Below, piece by piece: positions 12,301 to 27,700 of a DNA stretch of 64,000 bases; position 1 is the stretch's first letter; each line of letters opens with the position of its first letter. A model generated the notes under the pieces. The model was given only the letters and a program-made list of their open reading frames with translations. It ran no database searches and was not told the DNA's origin. The stretch is from Gymnorhina tibicen (Eukaryota; Chordata; Aves; Passeriformes; Artamidae): NCBI GenBank assembly GCA_013399875.1, contig VXAZ01008185.1, forward strand, positions 28,774-92,773, given 5' to 3'. A program made the translations under genes and the position numbers.

Positions 12301-15300
12301 GTTTACAGGAATATTCTCAGGGATATTTTTTTGCAGAGGAAAGCATATTCTACCTAGCTAGTCCAAACATGGTTTTTAAAAAGCTTGAGAGCTCATTTCA
12401 TTCTTTATACTCAAAGCATCCACACAGCAGATGCAGAGCTTTTTTCTTTATCTTCCAGCAAATATGACCAACTAGCTATGTTCTTTTCCTCATCATTATT
12501 ATTTCCTCTTCTTATATTCCTCATCATTTCCAGAGCTGATTGCTTGGGTGCTAGCGGAGCAGAATTCCAACCTTCCTCAGTTTTGAGCTTACCAGGAAGC
12601 ATGAAGATACTCATAGGTGAAAGAAAAAGGACAGAAACAGGGCATCTTCAGTATATATTATTAGCAAAGTAGCCTTAACTACCTAGACAGTGGACACATA
12701 AAAATTAATGAAAATTTTCATTTTTTGGTGATTTGAAGATTCTAAAAAATTAACAAGGATCATTTTTACTTAGAAGAAACTGAAAAGTATGCATAATGTG
12801 CAGAATAAAAATGGTTCTTTTAGACATTTTGCCATTTCTCTGTCAAATTATGTCTAATTCATCCCATTTTCTTGTGTGGTAACATACACATTTATACTCA
12901 GTTCAGTTTAAACTGACACCACCAATTTACTGTGTACAGTCTCCTTACACAACAAATGGTATGGCAGAAAAAAGAGAATGCCTTATCTATGGGACTTCAA
13001 TGTACTGGGATGCTTTTTTCCTATCATCTTCTGATGCAGTTTTATATGGTATATATGGTATTCTGAGCAGGGACTGGAATGAAGGTATCTAGTTTCAAGG
13101 GAAGTGCTCTAATCAAGTTATTTATACCTTATTTCTTGTATGTGGTTCTAGAACCCTTGAAAACATTGTTTTAGTTGAAAACATATCCCAAATGCATCAA
13201 TTCCAGTGCTATAACTGAAAAAATCTAATATTTTCATAGCGCAGATGAGTGTCTTGACCTCCAGGGTACCAAAATAGGGCACCAGTTATTCCTGAAATTT
13301 ATCAAAGAAATAAAAAATCCAAAATAAATTAAGGTGGAACTATGATGAAACTGCCCTACAGAGCATCTAGGAAAGGGCATTAATAATAAAACTATTAATA
13401 AAACTCCCAAATGCAAAATTGTATCAATATTGTACAGGTACATCAAAGTGAAATATTACTGTCTCCATACATTAGTCAAAAGTAATTGTTCTAAAAACCC
13501 CACAACTCACAACTATGCACATTAAGAGTTTAAAAGTATACATTATAAACTAGAGTGATAAATAGGTTGCTTACTAATGTTGGTAATTAGCAATAGGAAA
13601 CTTTCACTGGGCATTTTTTATTTATTGACTCCTAGATCCTTAAGGAAGAGCAGAGTGCATCAGAAAATCTAGTGCCATGAGGAACAAACTACTACGACTA
13701 CACAGAACAATGCAACACTAAAAAAATATCTTTTTTGAGTTTCACTAAACTTGGAAAGTAGGCAGAGTCTCAGGGAATCATATTCTTTGTATGCTTAATA
13801 TAGTTTCCATTATAATTTCATTAAAATTACAGAATCATTATCACCACTTTGTAAGGACAATAAAGAATAAAAAGTTTGTATATTGATAGATTTAAACACC
13901 CTCCAAGCAGACAAGAACAAGTATACAACATATGCAAACCATATAATTTATAGTAAATTTGGATATAATGCGGCAAGGAAGAAAAAGTCAGTTCTGTTAG
14001 CTAATATATAAATCTGATGCCAAACATACCCAAGGTGAACCCCTTTGTTATGGGGAAAAAGTCATCAACAAAACATCGCATTCCTCCTATCAAAAAAGCT
14101 GGGATGCTGATCACTTTGCCTAACTCTTTCTTTCATGGAGGAATAGCACCGTTGACTTCAGAACCCAGACATGCAGTAGAAGGGTGAGCACATCAGCTTA
14201 AGTCACAGATACTAGAAAGCTTGTGTGTATAAATTTCAATAGTTTCACTACAGGGCATAAGCAGCAATAATTGGATAATTTGATTATATGTGTAAGTATC
14301 TTCTTACCTAGACTGATTTTTTTTTTTAAATCAAACTGCTAGGACTTTAATTAAATGAATCACAAATTCTTGGTTTCACACACAGTACTTTTCTGTAGCT
14401 CAAAGAAATTGCACAGACTGCTTCGTCTGGTAACCTTGCCCTGGAGGCTTTGCTATTAGATCTCAGTGCAGCAACTGATGGAGAATGCAGGTGACCTAGG
14501 CTGTAACTCAGATGCAACGGCATTTATTTACCAAGCTACTAGATGCAATCCTTGTATATTAAGCTCTTTTTTTTAAAAGAGCTGTAAGTGCTTTATTATT
14601 CAAATTTACATTTTGCCAGAAGGTTCAGACTCTCCTTTCCTGAGACACATCTGGACTATCAATTGCTTCAATTATTTGTTTGAAGCTTCATTTCCTGATA
14701 CAGATACTTATGTCTACTCCAATTCTGTATATCCTTGCCTCTCAGACCTGCATCTCTTAGTGAAGAGAATTAATTTTCAAACTCCCAGTTTGAACTTCAA
14801 GATCATGCTTTAAAGACCATGCCAATCGAAGTAAAAACATTTCTATTGTTTTAATCACAAAGAACAATATTTTAAAATATATCAACCAGTAGGAAAGGAA
14901 AACAAAATTCCAGTAAAATTTTCAATTTTCAGTATCACAAAGCATAATTAATTCTATTGGGACCTAGCACACTCTTGAGGTAAGATAGAAAAGATAGAAG
15001 AAACACAGTTAACATAATCTAGTTGTAGATGGAGTTAAGGGAAAAGGAGCTAGCTTTTTAAGTGCCAGAACAGAAAATGAATCATTTTACTCCACACAAG
15101 TTGCAAGAGAAAATTAGAAATTTTTCAATTAGAAAAACCATAAGAGCTTGTAAGAAAGCAGTTCTTCCATGAACACAAATGAACAAGAATTATGGCTCTG
15201 AGATATGGAAGTTTTTAAATTTTTTTCCTTTGATCTCACTGTACCATTTTTCCACATACAATGAAAAAAAAAAAAAAGAAAAAAGCCTTCATTATTATGA

Positions 15301-16424
15301 AAGAAGCTTTTCCAATATGGAGAAATAAAGGACTGTTTGAAGAAGCATTGAAAACAGAGTTCCAATAGATGTGACGTTCCCCCTCAGTTTAGAATCTTTG
15401 CTGGGGGTCATTTAAACAAATCATCTTTCAGTGTCCATCTTGCTGCTAGACACAAATACAGACACTAGGATGAAGACTGCAAGGTATCTGGGTATTCTGA
15501 ACAACTTTGTATAGTTTGCTGTCATAAGGCTACATATGCCATTTTTTTCTGTCAGAGGAGCCAGTATTCAGTAAGCTAACATGGATACTGAAAGATAACT
15601 GGAAATTTGAGCATGAGTCTCTACATGGCAAAATTTATTTTAATTTTCATAGTTTTCTGCACCTTTTTGGGTAGAAGAAATGCTCTTTCCAGTAAAGAGT
15701 AAAAAGCACAGTTGAAACCCCAGCAGAGTGACAACTGGAAACTAGCAGTAAAACATTAGGCATCATCCATCTTTTCTTCTTGAACCCACTCAGCTTACCA
15801 CAAGATAAGCAGAAGCATGAGTTCTTTGCAGTATTGAGGACCACAAAAAGAGACCATAGTAATGGAACATTATGCATTAATAATCATTGTAAAGATACTT
15901 AAGATTTGTAGTAAAAAACTTTGTTTCTAACCTATTACAATTATTTATTTTTTTATTAGCTCTATTTTCCTTGAGAAATGCAATCAACATATATAGAATC
16001 TAGCAATAAGATTTGTAGATAGGGTGAATAACATTAGACTAATTTATAAAACCAACAAAATCAAAACAGAAGCTCTCCTTCAGCTCTGTAACAGAAACTG
16101 CAACTTCAAAGTTAAACAGAAATTGAGAAAAAATCTGAAAATTTTATTTGATACATACCAATTACACCATCTCAGAAAGAAAAGACGGCTAGCTAATTGT
16201 GAAGCAAAAATGTTAAAGACAGGTGAGCGGTAACTATTATTCACTTAATAATATTATTCACTTAAGTGAATATTCACTTTAAGTGAATATTATTCACTTA
16301 AAGATTTATTAACCTCTTAAGAAGTATATAATTTTGAATCATGCAATATTTGACAGTTCAGCTGTCAACTGACAGCAACTAATAATAACATTGATGGAAG
16401 TCAGAACAAAGTACTGCAGCTAAA
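9331..16424. other. Intronic stretch without recognised features
   Basis: Seven kilobases of AT-rich sequence on which I recognised no repeat family, RNA gene or exon. Short open frames (70-95 codons at 10749-10964, 10993-11241, 12385-12672) show no conserved motifs. Confidence 0.45.
16236..16301. repeat. Short inverted/tandem TATTCACTTAA repeat
   Basis: Repeats of ATTCACTTAA and its complement TTAAGTGAAT alternate, giving several overlapping hairpins. Likely a slippage or template-switch product. Confidence 0.75.
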
Positions 16425-16830
16425 CATAGAATAGAATCAAAAAATCATTAAGGTAGCAAAAGATCCCTAAGATCATTGAGTCCAACACTTAACCCAGCAC
16501 TGCCAAGTCCACCACTAAACAATGTCTCTAAGTGCCACATCTTCATGTCTTCTCAATATTACTTTCCAGGTATGCTGATTCAACCACTTCTCTGGACAGC
16601 CTGTTGCAGGACTTGACAACTTTTTTGGTGAAGTTTCGCTCATATGCAATACAAACCTGCCCTGGTCCAATTTGAGGCTGTTTCCCCTTGTTCTATCACT
16701 TCTTACTTGGGAGAAGAGACTGACCCCCACCTCACTACACCTTCCTTTCAGGTAGCTGTACAGAGTGATAAGGTGTCCCCTAAATCTCCTTTCAGACTAA
16801 GCAACTTCCTGATAGTTTTTAATTTTACTG
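16425..16830 (-). mobile_element. CR1 LINE 3' fragment
   Basis: The reverse complement of the CR1 3' end is clear: AGAATCAAAAAATCATTAAGG, TTGAGTCCAACACTTAACCC, CACTGCCAAGTCCACCACTAAAC, TCTCTAAGTGCCACATCT, GTGATAAGGTGTCCCCTAA. Moderately diverged, 3' part only. Confidence 0.88.
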
Positions 16831-19509
16831 GTTAGAAACATTTAGCTCAATTTTTCTGTCCTTTTTTTCGTATCGAATTCTCTACAAATTTACATGGAAA
16901 TGGTTTCTAGTAAGGTGTATGGACAACATTTACATTTCTGGGACACTTTTTTCTGTGTAAAAGAACTCTAGTGCAATGAAAAATTACTTGGTACTCATCC
17001 ATCTATCAAGAGCTCTCTTGGTGAATTTATGAGATTACTGAAAACAATGAAAACTCCAGCTGATCATATACTATATTTTGCATTTTATGTGCCCAAGTAC
17101 TTGCAATCTCACATTTTATTTTCCAGTACAAAATAGCCACAGTTCTAAGTTACTCTTCGAAGTCTTGAGTATAGTGATTCTACTCTGAATTACACTTTCT
17201 TTTTCAAAAGAAAAGATGGTCTTCCAATAGATGATTGACTTAGGTGGATTGAAGAGACTACTTAGTCTACCTAATTCAAACTGTGTTTTATTATAAACTC
17301 ATTGCCAAATTACTGAAAATATTTACGCAACAAATCAGTACATTAGATAAGAGTGAGGGAATTCAGATAGTCTCATAAACAATTGTGAAACAAGAGAAGA
17401 TAAACTCATTTAAACTCATTGAGCAAATTACTTTCTATGAATTATTTCCTTTATTCCTGAAAAAAATGAGCTCTAAAATTTCAGGTTTATGTGATCAGTC
17501 ACCTTTTACTTTTTATTTATCAATCACAATACTTTGAGCTAGTAATAAAAGAAGGAAGAAATTAATCTTATGGTTACTGGTAAAATCACAACTTCAAAAA
17601 ATCTCAACAAAAGATCCTCAGGGTTATATAGCATTGCCACAAAAGAAAACTGCCAAGATGCATAGGCAGAGCATGCAATCAGAAAAATCTAATTTCCAAA
17701 ATTAAGCCAGATTGTAAGTGACATAATAAAAACACTGATGTCAGACACTAGAGTTTGCAATAATAAAGGGTCTTAGAAAGGATTAAAGAGGCTATAAGAG
17801 ATTATCAAACTAATCACAGCTGATATTGGCACAAATCAGATATCAGAGGCCATATATTAAAATCTTTAGATACGTCTTCTTCAGAAACATGAAGTCCTAA
17901 TATCTCAAAAAATAAACAGAAAAATGTATATACATAATAAAAACCAGCATTTTGAAAACCTGGTGAGGTGCCAGTGGAAAATGCACTTTGAGGCCAGTTC
18001 AATGCTGAATAAAAGGAGGGTTCCCAGCATCTGAAAGGACATAAGACTTATTTGCTATCTGTATGCATCTTTTTATTCTGTCCTATTAAAATAGTTATTT
18101 TATCATGTCCTTTGTTGTCAGGCATTTCTTACTGAGATCCAGAAAAAACACATTCACCCTCTCCCTGCATCCTCCAGATGGGTTGCAAAACAACTTTCAT
18201 CCCAAGGAGCATTAGCAGGCAACCAGAATATCAAACTCAAGAGCACCTACATAAAAAACTCTGAACGTTCAGTTGTCAGTTTTCTTCAGATTGTCAATGA
18301 ACAGAATCTACTACTGAAAGAATATGGAATAAATTTCAAAGAAGTTTACATATATTTTTAAAAATTAAAAAAGTGAAAAAGGCAAAAAATGTGCAATTAG
18401 CCAAAAGAATTGTAAAAAGCCAATGCCAAAAAAATGGTTCCATGCACAATTTTTTAGTGAATTTGCCAGTTTCAACAGCTAAGAAGAAAAAGAGAGAATG
18501 CACTCATAAAGATATAGATTCTGTGAAGATCAAAAGCGTATTGAGTAACCGCATAGTGAATTCAGAAAAAACAAAATTAGAGCAATGACAGAGCTAGATG
18601 ACAGTTAAAACCTGTTTTCAAAACTACTGGAAGTGTTGACATCTAAAATCTTAACAGTAACTACAGCTCAGTGACAAAATAACTTTTGCTCAAATAAAGA
18701 TTAAGTTTGCTTAAAAGTGATGCAAAGAGAAATTACACCTCAATAACTGTAATAATATATTTTTGTATTTTTTTCCCACGTTTTCTCTTTTAACCCTGGA
18801 AGAAAAGGGTCATTATCTATCACACCAATCTATAAACTGGATTAGACATAATGAAACTGAAGACAAATGGAATCAGAGTAAAATATTCTCACATAGGGAC
18901 AAAGACTAAATGAAAATAAAATGTTAGCAATTATCACTATGTGATAGATGTATTTCCATACCATTTCTGTAGCTTTCTGAAAATAGTCTGCCAGAATATT
19001 CCTCCAAGCTCTGCAGTTTTCTGTTTCAGTGGAATAATTATCTTCAAATATTTCTATGTGCATAAGATGCATTTAAGATTTTTAAAGGTACAGATAACAA
19101 TAACCTTGAGCTTCTCATTTTGAAGTGGTGTTGTACAATGACATCAGCAGATCCTGTACTTTTACTATGGCTTCTAGTGCTATGAATTTGCAATTACACC
19201 ATTAACAGTAGAACAGTAATGCACATTTTTCAAAGATTCGAAAGTCATATAGATAAGGTAATCTCAGAAAACAAAGAAGTTACCCTTTCTCTGGCTTGCT
19301 TTATTTTCACTTATAGGAAAAAACTGATCCACAAGGGAAGTATTAGTAAAATTTTATGCTGCTTAACACCTTAGCATTTCTGCATTCTAAGGAATAAACA
19401 CAGTAACATGACTGTAAATATTTGGTGTTGAGAAACAAATTATTGTGAAAATCAAATACATGACCACAAGTCTTTGCTCCAAGGCAAATGCAGCACGAAG
19501 TTCCAACTA
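16831..19509. other. Intronic stretch without recognised features
   Basis: AT-rich, no repeat family or exon recognised. Confidence 0.45.
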
Positions 19510-19725
19510 ATTTTAGAGAATGACAGAATATGCTGAGTTGGAAGGGACCTACAAGGATCTTCGAGTCCAACTCTCAGCCCTGCCCAGGACGATTCCCAAG
19601 AGTCATACCATGTGCCTGAGAGCATTGTGTAAACGTTTCTTGAACTCTGTCAGGCTTGGTGCTGTGACCACTTCCTAATTGAAGAACATCCCAGTGCCCA
19701 AACTGGAAGAAAATCTTCCCCTAAC
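19510..19725 (-). mobile_element. CR1 LINE 3' fragment
   Basis: Contains GAGTTGGAAGGGACCTACAAGG, ATCTTCGAGTCCAACTCTCAGCC, CTTGGTGCTGTGACCACTTCC and AACATCCCAGTGCCCAA, diagnostic of the reverse complement of the CR1 3' UTR. Confidence 0.88.
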
Positions 19726-22700
19726 ATTGCACAAGCAGTGATGGTTTTTGGAATCAGCAATGTTGCAGTAATTATTATTGATGGCATATGACTGAAACTG
19801 CCTGAAATGCGGTGTTCTGATAAACACTCAAGACTGAAGAATTGTACGATTGATTTGTGCCTTTTCTTCTCCTCCTACATCTTCATCGATTCATTAGTTC
19901 CATGGGGCTTGCTGTAGCCAAAGCAGGAAGGGAACATGGAATATTGCAATAGTATTGCGATATAAACCTGGAAGTTCATTAAAACAGTTTAAAGACATTT
20001 TAATTAATGAATAATAAATTACATTTTTATAGGAAAAATACAAGAACTACAAATGCTCACAGTGATTTTTTGAAAACAGCTCAGAAAAAAACCAGTACTT
20101 TTATGCTAAAAAGGAAGAATACCTAACCTGGGGTTATTCCTAAAAATCCAATCATGACTGGGAGGTGAGTAAAATCTAACAAAATAAGCAGATTAAAATT
20201 CTTGTGAAAAAGCTGTTTCTAAAGGAAATATGAGAGCCTTAAATAATCTGATAGCAATATTAGAGAAAATACTGAGAATGTTAACCTATTGAGAAATACA
20301 TTATTTCCTAACAGAAAAAAAGCTAAAAAATTTTTTAATTATCCTCAAAACAGTAAATGTGGGGAAGAGATACAAAAGAAATTAAATGCTTATCAGTGTA
20401 GTAATTTTCCTGCTTTTAGTTAATGACATTGAAAATACTGCATGATGCCCAACACTCTGGTTTATGTACCCCAGTGCACTTGGAATGGAAAAATAAAAAA
20501 ATAAGTATTTAATTAGATAATGGCAACAGCATAAAATAAATAATAGACTACAGATATATTCCATATAGTATATATTATATTGCAAACTGTATCACAAAAG
20601 AACTATGATGAATGTAAAATTTCATGAGAAAGAAAAAGAGAAAGAATGCATACACACACAGCCTGAACATTTTTGCCCAATACACCTGAATAGAACACCA
20701 AGTAACTGAAACTGAACTGTTACTGAAACAGTAAACAGTAAACTGAATAAAACTGAACGTATCACAAAGAAGAGAATCAAGAATCGTCTAGACGATAAAG
20801 AATTCATTCTAAGTATAATGGGTTTAATAAAGAACTAATCCTAATAGACCTGTTTTTAATTTTTTGATGTGATTATAGAAAAGCCTACACAGTGGACCCT
20901 TAGTTCCATTGCCTGAAGTAGGAAATCATGCCTGCCAGTGTATCTTCGAGGGATCACTGTCAACAGTGGCTTTGCTATCACAACATTCCTACACAATGAG
21001 CTGATCTAACATCTCACCACTGCTTAAAGGTAGAGTTTCCTTTTTCTCCACTCCTTGCTACCCAACATACATTCCCAACATCTGACTTTTACTGGGTGAC
21101 ATGTTTGTGAGTGTTCCCTGAGCTGATTCATCTGAATAATTTGGTAGAAAACTAAGCTAGGAGAAAAAAGTGGATAGTTTTTTGCTGGATTAGCAAGCCA
21201 AATCACCTTACTCTCGTGTCAGAGGAACAGGAGAGATGACACAAGAGGCTGCAAAATGAAGACCAGGGAGAAAAAAAATTATAAACAGTCAAGATTTCTA
21301 GGCAGCAGCAAAGTGTAATATGAGCTCATCTGCTCATGGAACCATACTTGCAAAAAGGAGGATTTACTGCTGCTTTGGAAGCTGGTGGAAATGCTTCCTG
21401 CAAGGTGCACACACATTAATGAGAGGGATGTCTCCTCCACTCTGGAACAAGACAACTACAAAGAAACTCAATCTATGTAAAACTCTGGAGAGCTCGATAA
21501 ATCATCTGAATGCCCCATTAAATCCTATTCAAAATTGCTAATTGCCTGAATTCTATCTAGTCCAGTAAATATTAAAAGCTGGCTCAGTAGTTCTGAAAGA
21601 AATTTAATTGAAGCAAGTGGAATTAAATCCAGTGGCCTCTGGACCAAGTCTGCAGGGTACATCATTAATACCCATCTAGAGCTGGAAATTTTCCAAAATA
21701 TTTCATTATGCAGTAATTAGTCTAGAACAATTTTTTCTTTTAAAGTTCTTTCACCTTAAGTCCATATGGGAACACACCTAGGAGGGGAGCATTCACATAA
21801 AGATAACTTTTCTAGAATAATTATACTTTGAAAAAATCTAAAATGCAAACAAAATCACGTAAATATTCCTTTTAAATATGTCTGCATAAACATGTCCTGC
21901 AGTATAATGGATTTACATGTAATGCACGAAGTTATCTTCATGACCTTTTCTCAACTGTTGATATTATATATGAATAAAATAATTTACATACAATCTCTAC
22001 AAGCCTTGTTTAGTCTATTATATACAAGGCCACACCCCATTGCTGCTCACCACTGCTGTTACCACTCTCACAATAGTAATAGGTAATTTTTTTCATTCCC
22101 TGCTTTACAACACATAGACCCTACTCTGCACATTTGGCCTGCATTTCCTGCTTGCAGACTGTATAACCTTACATTGAGCTGTAAAAAAATAAATTTTTTG
22201 GAACGCATGTAATAGTTCAAACAAGCCATGTAAGGAAGCCTTGGGAAATCACAAAACTAAGCAACTTTATCACCAGGAAATAGCCTATACCTTACTGAAA
22301 ATTACAAATTTTGCTTTATAGGAAGAGTAATTTTTGGAAATTTCAAAGTAAATGTTATATTTTAGTATTTAAATACTTTGAATTTAGAATCTATAAGAAT
22401 TAGAGTATTCACTCAGAGTGTTTTTCCCGTCAAACAATCATTAGAAAAATAATGCAGAATTTTCAAAATTTGCATTAAATTAAAAATGTATAAAATTCAA
22501 CTTTTTGAATAGAATTTTTTACATTAATTCCAAAAAATCTGTATCATATTCAACCTTCACAAAAAAAATCAAAAAAGCAAAATACAAAAAGTACCAAGCA
22601 AGCAAAAAACAACCAACAAAAAACCTACTTCAAAAGAATATCTGTTTCCTTGTAATTCTTAGTAAAATTCAAGCTAAAGCCTATCTGTGGTAGATGACCT

Positions 22701-24385
22701 TTCACCATCACAATGATTACTTCCAAAAATGGCTAACTACGTAGGGCTGCCTCCTGTTAGCTAAATTCAGGTGCAGGTACAAGGCTCCTTTCACTTTTTT
22801 AGAGCAGCTGTTCCTAGAAAGCGATTAACCTGAAGATATGCACATAGTACATAAACCTATATGACAATTATTGCAGTGTCCTTATTAAAACTGATGAAGT
22901 TTTATGTATTATAAGTTAAAGAAGAATCTTGCCAGAGACTACATGGCTAAAATGTGATTTAGATTACATGGCTAAAAAATGTTTTTCTTAGATCTTTTAA
23001 ATTATAAGCATCCTTAATTTTCTTGATACATAAAGTAAATCAGATACTATCTCACTGTCTTCAAGGAACAAGGAAATGCTTAGTGAAAATAGAGACCATA
23101 ACAGCAGACACGTATTAAGTGAACATAATAGATTTTGAGCCAGTTGGCTGAAATTACAATTATTTTGTGTCTTCATAAATTACTCCATATGAAGATCTTC
23201 TGAGACTTTAGAAATATCAATGAAATGTATTTCGACTTTAAAAATTGGATTGCTGTCCCTTATCTTACATGGAGTCTCACTTATCAGAGCACAGATTAAT
23301 GATTTTAAACCACTTACCAGTAGAAGTTCAATTAAACCAAAATGCAGACAAGATTTTAGAGCCCTTCTGGAATTTACAGGCCTACTAGTTTAAAGAAATG
23401 CAAATAATTTACAAACAGACTGGACAAACACTGGAAAAATCAAAATCACATTAAAAATATTAAACTAATAGTATATTTATTCCTAAGGAACTTCTAAAGT
23501 TTTAAAAATGTACTTAGGCAGTCTCTTTCCATTTTCAAGAACTGAAACTTTCTTAAGTAGAAGACACTACAGATCCTCTTTACACAGAAAACGTAAAAAT
23601 TTTATTCTATTCCAAATTACAAACGGAGACGAAGCTTAAACGTAATGCTAGGAAAAATATGGCTTGTTCGGGTTTTTTTCATTAGGATCAAAAGACATAC
23701 TTTTTCCCAAAACTGACACATCACTTTGTCTAAAATTATCCACACTTCCAAAAACCTCTTCAACTCCTATAAAGAGTAATGTAATAGAACGTCTGGCTAA
23801 TCCAAACAGCATAATACAAGTAGAATTACAATGACTGCAGTTCAACTGATGCTAACTCTTAACTTTCTGGAAGAAATAAAGACACAGATGAATATTAAAA
23901 TTCACCGCAATTTTAATCAGTAATATGCAAAAAAGGTTGTGACTGTCTGATATGAAATAGTCCTTGACTTTCATAATTCTTAAGCACTTTCTTTTATCAT
24001 TTTGCTGACGTATGTTATATTTTAAAATCAGAAGGATAATGGATGTGCTTCTTAAACTGTAAATTGGGTTTTATATCAGAGAGCTGTCAGCACCACGACA
24101 GGTTGACCTGACAGTGGTCTTGCATTTGCAGCTCTCCTTCATGGCTGCTTTTCAAGGTGATAGGTCAATCTTTAGAAATGTACAGATTTCTTGATCCCTC
24201 AGGAAACATCTTAGAGTCCTAATATTTACTGCTTCTATGATCTTTGTAACAGTTTGAAAGCAGAGCTATCCTTTACCACATATATATTGTTATTAATCAA
24301 GGGCACATATATTGTTATTAATCAAGGGCATTTAAGTTTTGGGAAAATAATATAAATTAAAATATATTAGATTTTTCTACTTCCT
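19726..24385. other. Intronic stretch without recognised genes
   Basis: AT-rich. It contains one short direct duplication of TACATGGCTAAAA (near 22941 and 22966) and the 25-bp duplication at 24280-24330 listed separately. Confidence 0.45.
24280..24330. repeat. 25-bp tandem duplication
   Basis: ATTGTTATTAATCAAGGGCA occurs twice with a 25-bp period (starts at 24286 and 24311), separated by CATAT. Confidence 0.9.
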
Positions 24386-24712
24386 TGTGGATACAGAAAA
24401 GGCTGTTAGAAGGATTTTTCCAGCTTCTTGCAGTGTTCTGTGCGAATCTTTTCTTTCTCATACAAACTATGAAAACAATAAGATGTTTTTCTATAACTAT
24501 CTGAACACCTGGTGTTTGTCTGAGTCTTGTTATGGTACACTGGTGGAATGGATGTTTTAACACTTCACCCAATCACCCTGAGGGGTGGATGGAATACTGA
24601 CCAATATTCTTGTGGGATTAAGACATATAAGTGGACAATTAATTAATTAAATATCACATTTTCCTGCTGACTGCATTTAGATTCATTTCCTCGTCTCTGC
24701 AATACTGCCACA
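24386..24712 (-). mobile_element. ERVK-like solo LTR (copy 1)
   Basis: This is the reverse-orientation relative of the LTR at 32151-32479. Shared segments include CACCCTGAGGGGTGGATGGA, TTATGGTACACTGGTGGAATGG and GACAATTAATTAATTAAAT. It runs 327 bp, with ends that read TGTGGC...CCACA on the minus strand. The 6-bp flanks are CTTCCT (24380-24385) and CTGCCT (24713-24718), a decayed target-site duplication that fits class II ERVs. No internal viral sequence lies next to it. Confidence 0.78.
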
Positions 24713-27700
24713 CTGCCTCTAGGGTAAACATCAAAATTCAGGAGAAATGGTTACTGTTACTGATAACTGCAAAACAAAACCAAACATTTTTAGTGAATGA
24801 CACCTTTGATTTCACCCATTTTAAAATGATGAGTGGATTTAGAGAGCAACTTAGCATAAACATTAAGACTTTCCTTTTATTTAGGATGTGTAGCTTCAAT
24901 GAAATAATGAAAACCAAAGCTCAGAAGGTAATGGTAGTTCCAGCAAAGTACTGGAACACCCTGAATTCCCATCTTTGTTCAACAAGTGCTGCTCTGCCAC
25001 AGTGCCTCACCTTACATACTCATTAATTTCTTTGCTGTGCTGATTACTCCAAACCTAATGATAGTGTTTTTTAAACACAATGTTTCATAAATCTACTCAC
25101 ACTGTATAAAGACTGTTTTGTAGGTATTATTAAATTTGATTGATCATAATCTCTTGAAGGCTACTGGTATCAGTCTGCTGATGATACTGCTACATAATAC
25201 AACATGGATGAAAGGAAAAAAGTCCTGAGAAAACTGAGAGCTAATTATTACAGAACCTGCTTTCTGCTCTGTTTTGCAGACTTCCTTGCTTGGCTTACAT
25301 AGCTACAGTAACGTTTCAAATCTACTTACATAGAGTATGCTGTTTGGGTTGTTACTACTAAAAAAAAAAAGAATTGTGATTCTTTTAGCATCACATTGTG
25401 TTTTTCTACTGCAAAAAATTTATTAAAACTACTTTCAAATATGTACTTGAAATTCATAAAAACAAATGACATGGCAAATGCAGTAGTGACTGCTGACTCT
25501 TCTGACATGACTCTTCCAACCAAGCTCTAAAACAATATATATTCTCAACAACATTTCTGTTTGCAATCAACAGAAAAGACAATCATAATTTATTTTAATA
25601 ACTGATAACGTAAGTGTTCACGCTTACTGTGAAAATTATTTATCAGTATATTTTCAAACTAAAAACCAATAAAATATACACTGTACTTAAATTATATTTC
25701 AACATTTTGTCTTGCAGTGTTAAGTATTTAACAAAGTGAGAATAATAGAATACTGTTCTTTGGGGCTGAAAATACTATAGTAAACCTGTTGTAACAATTT
25801 GGCCTTCTTTTTCAACTAGCAATTATAAGTTTGCATTTCACTGAGGGGGAAATTAATGTTAACTCTGCTTTGAGATGAGATAAAAGAAACTTTGAAATAC
25901 ACTCAAGTAATACAGTAAGTAAATTTGTTTGCATCCATTTCAGGATGTCACCACTCTTCTAACTAAAATGTATTTTAGCATGTTCAAAGCTGTAGGGCCA
26001 CAATAGCCTTATTCTTGCTGCAATGTTTTCTTTTCCTCTCTTGCCTTCTATCTGGCTATGCTAAACTGTGTTCATGCACTAAGTAATGAAAAAATTATAT
26101 TCATGTTCAGGGAAAAGAGGGATTACACTTCTGCCAATTTATCATGCTAAAACAGCTCCTCTCGAAAGCAAAAGCTAAACTCCTTTCATTGTTGTCACTT
26201 TCCCATTTGACATGAAAGCAGTAGAAAAGGTTAAGAATATATGTGTACATATGGAGGCTCTTGTGAGATGTGAACCTGAATCTCTTCTAGAGAATCCAAC
26301 CTAGACTTTTTGCTTGTTAGCCAAAAGCCTCTAAACACTAGCTTATTAGATAGAGGATGGCAGCTGTTGCACTGGCACAGGAGCAAGTCCCAACTTCATT
26401 TGTTCAAAGAATACTGATAACTGATTACTCTCTGAAAAAGATCTTTCAATCTTTTAACTTCAAATGAATGAGGGTACCTTCCTGCACTTGTAAGCCAAAG
26501 ATGACAAATATAAGTTGATGTGATACCATACAATATCATATGCTTCATATTTCCTATTGCAAGAGGCACCTATTCAGAACATAAGTTTCATGTTTTTATG
26601 GCAGTTATCCTCAAGGTGCTATACAGGGAGCTTAGTGACTAAGCTGTGGATTCCATGTTCCTCCTTGGGGAACAAGAGCCTAAAATTCAGGATTGCATTG
26701 CATACCCATTATTGAGATTTGCAAAGCCTCTTGACAATTCAATGCCTAATCAAACAGCTGGTACCAGGCTCAAGAGGCAATGAAAAACCACAGGGGTTTT
26801 GAAAAAGAAATGTTATACAATCATCATCACAGGGTAAACCTGACTCAAGACCAAGGCTTTATTGTTGGAAAAGTGCCAATCGGTTATATTTCTCTTGTGA
26901 CTGGATTGGGAAGAATAAATCCCAGTAACATATGATTACAATGACATTTTACATGTGAGGATAAGTCACGTCATGCCACACCAAATTAAGAGGAAATGTT
27001 TAAGTGAATTGTGTATTTTATGGCAGCTTACCAAATACAAAAATCTATAGAAATCAGCATTAATCTTTCATAGGTTTGCATAAATCTCTACCAGGATCAT
27101 CCCAGTTAAGCTAATCACAGAACTTTAAGAACAGTAACTGCATTAGGAAAAAAAATCCTCTATTTTATTCTTTGTGCTTTTCTAGATCTACTAAACTTCA
27201 TAATTATGTTCTGATTTACAATTTTTTCATTGACGTAACATGCATCTCAATATAGGACATATAATTAGCCTTCAAGAAGCTTTCAAGAACAGATTTGTCT
27301 GCATGACTATTTGAAGAATTGCTATAAAACAGCAAGTTGAAATTACATCTACAGAGTAACTGAAGTTCATTCTTTCTCATGGAGAGATAAGTGAATAGCT
27401 ACACTGAGATATTAGAAGTAGCAAAATTCAGAATTAATGAAATAATCCTTATTTTTTCTGACTCAACACCTGAGAATGTTGTATCAAAAGAAAAAGCCAT
27501 TCAACAGTCAATTGTTCAGCACCCTCAAGACACCAAGTATTCATAAAAGTGAAAAATATTAATTTAAGGATGTTTGCAAGATTTATTTTGAATTTTTTAG
27601 AGACAGTGAAACATCAGAAAAACATTTCATTTTTCAAAACAATTATTCTTAACAAAGCAATAATATAACCAAACCAGTGATTCAAAACCAGAGACAGTCA

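Noticed and set aside
24620..24660. TTAATTAATTAA runs as a regulatory homeobox cluster
   Set aside because: They are part of the LTR sequence and recur in the related copy at 32.2 kb.
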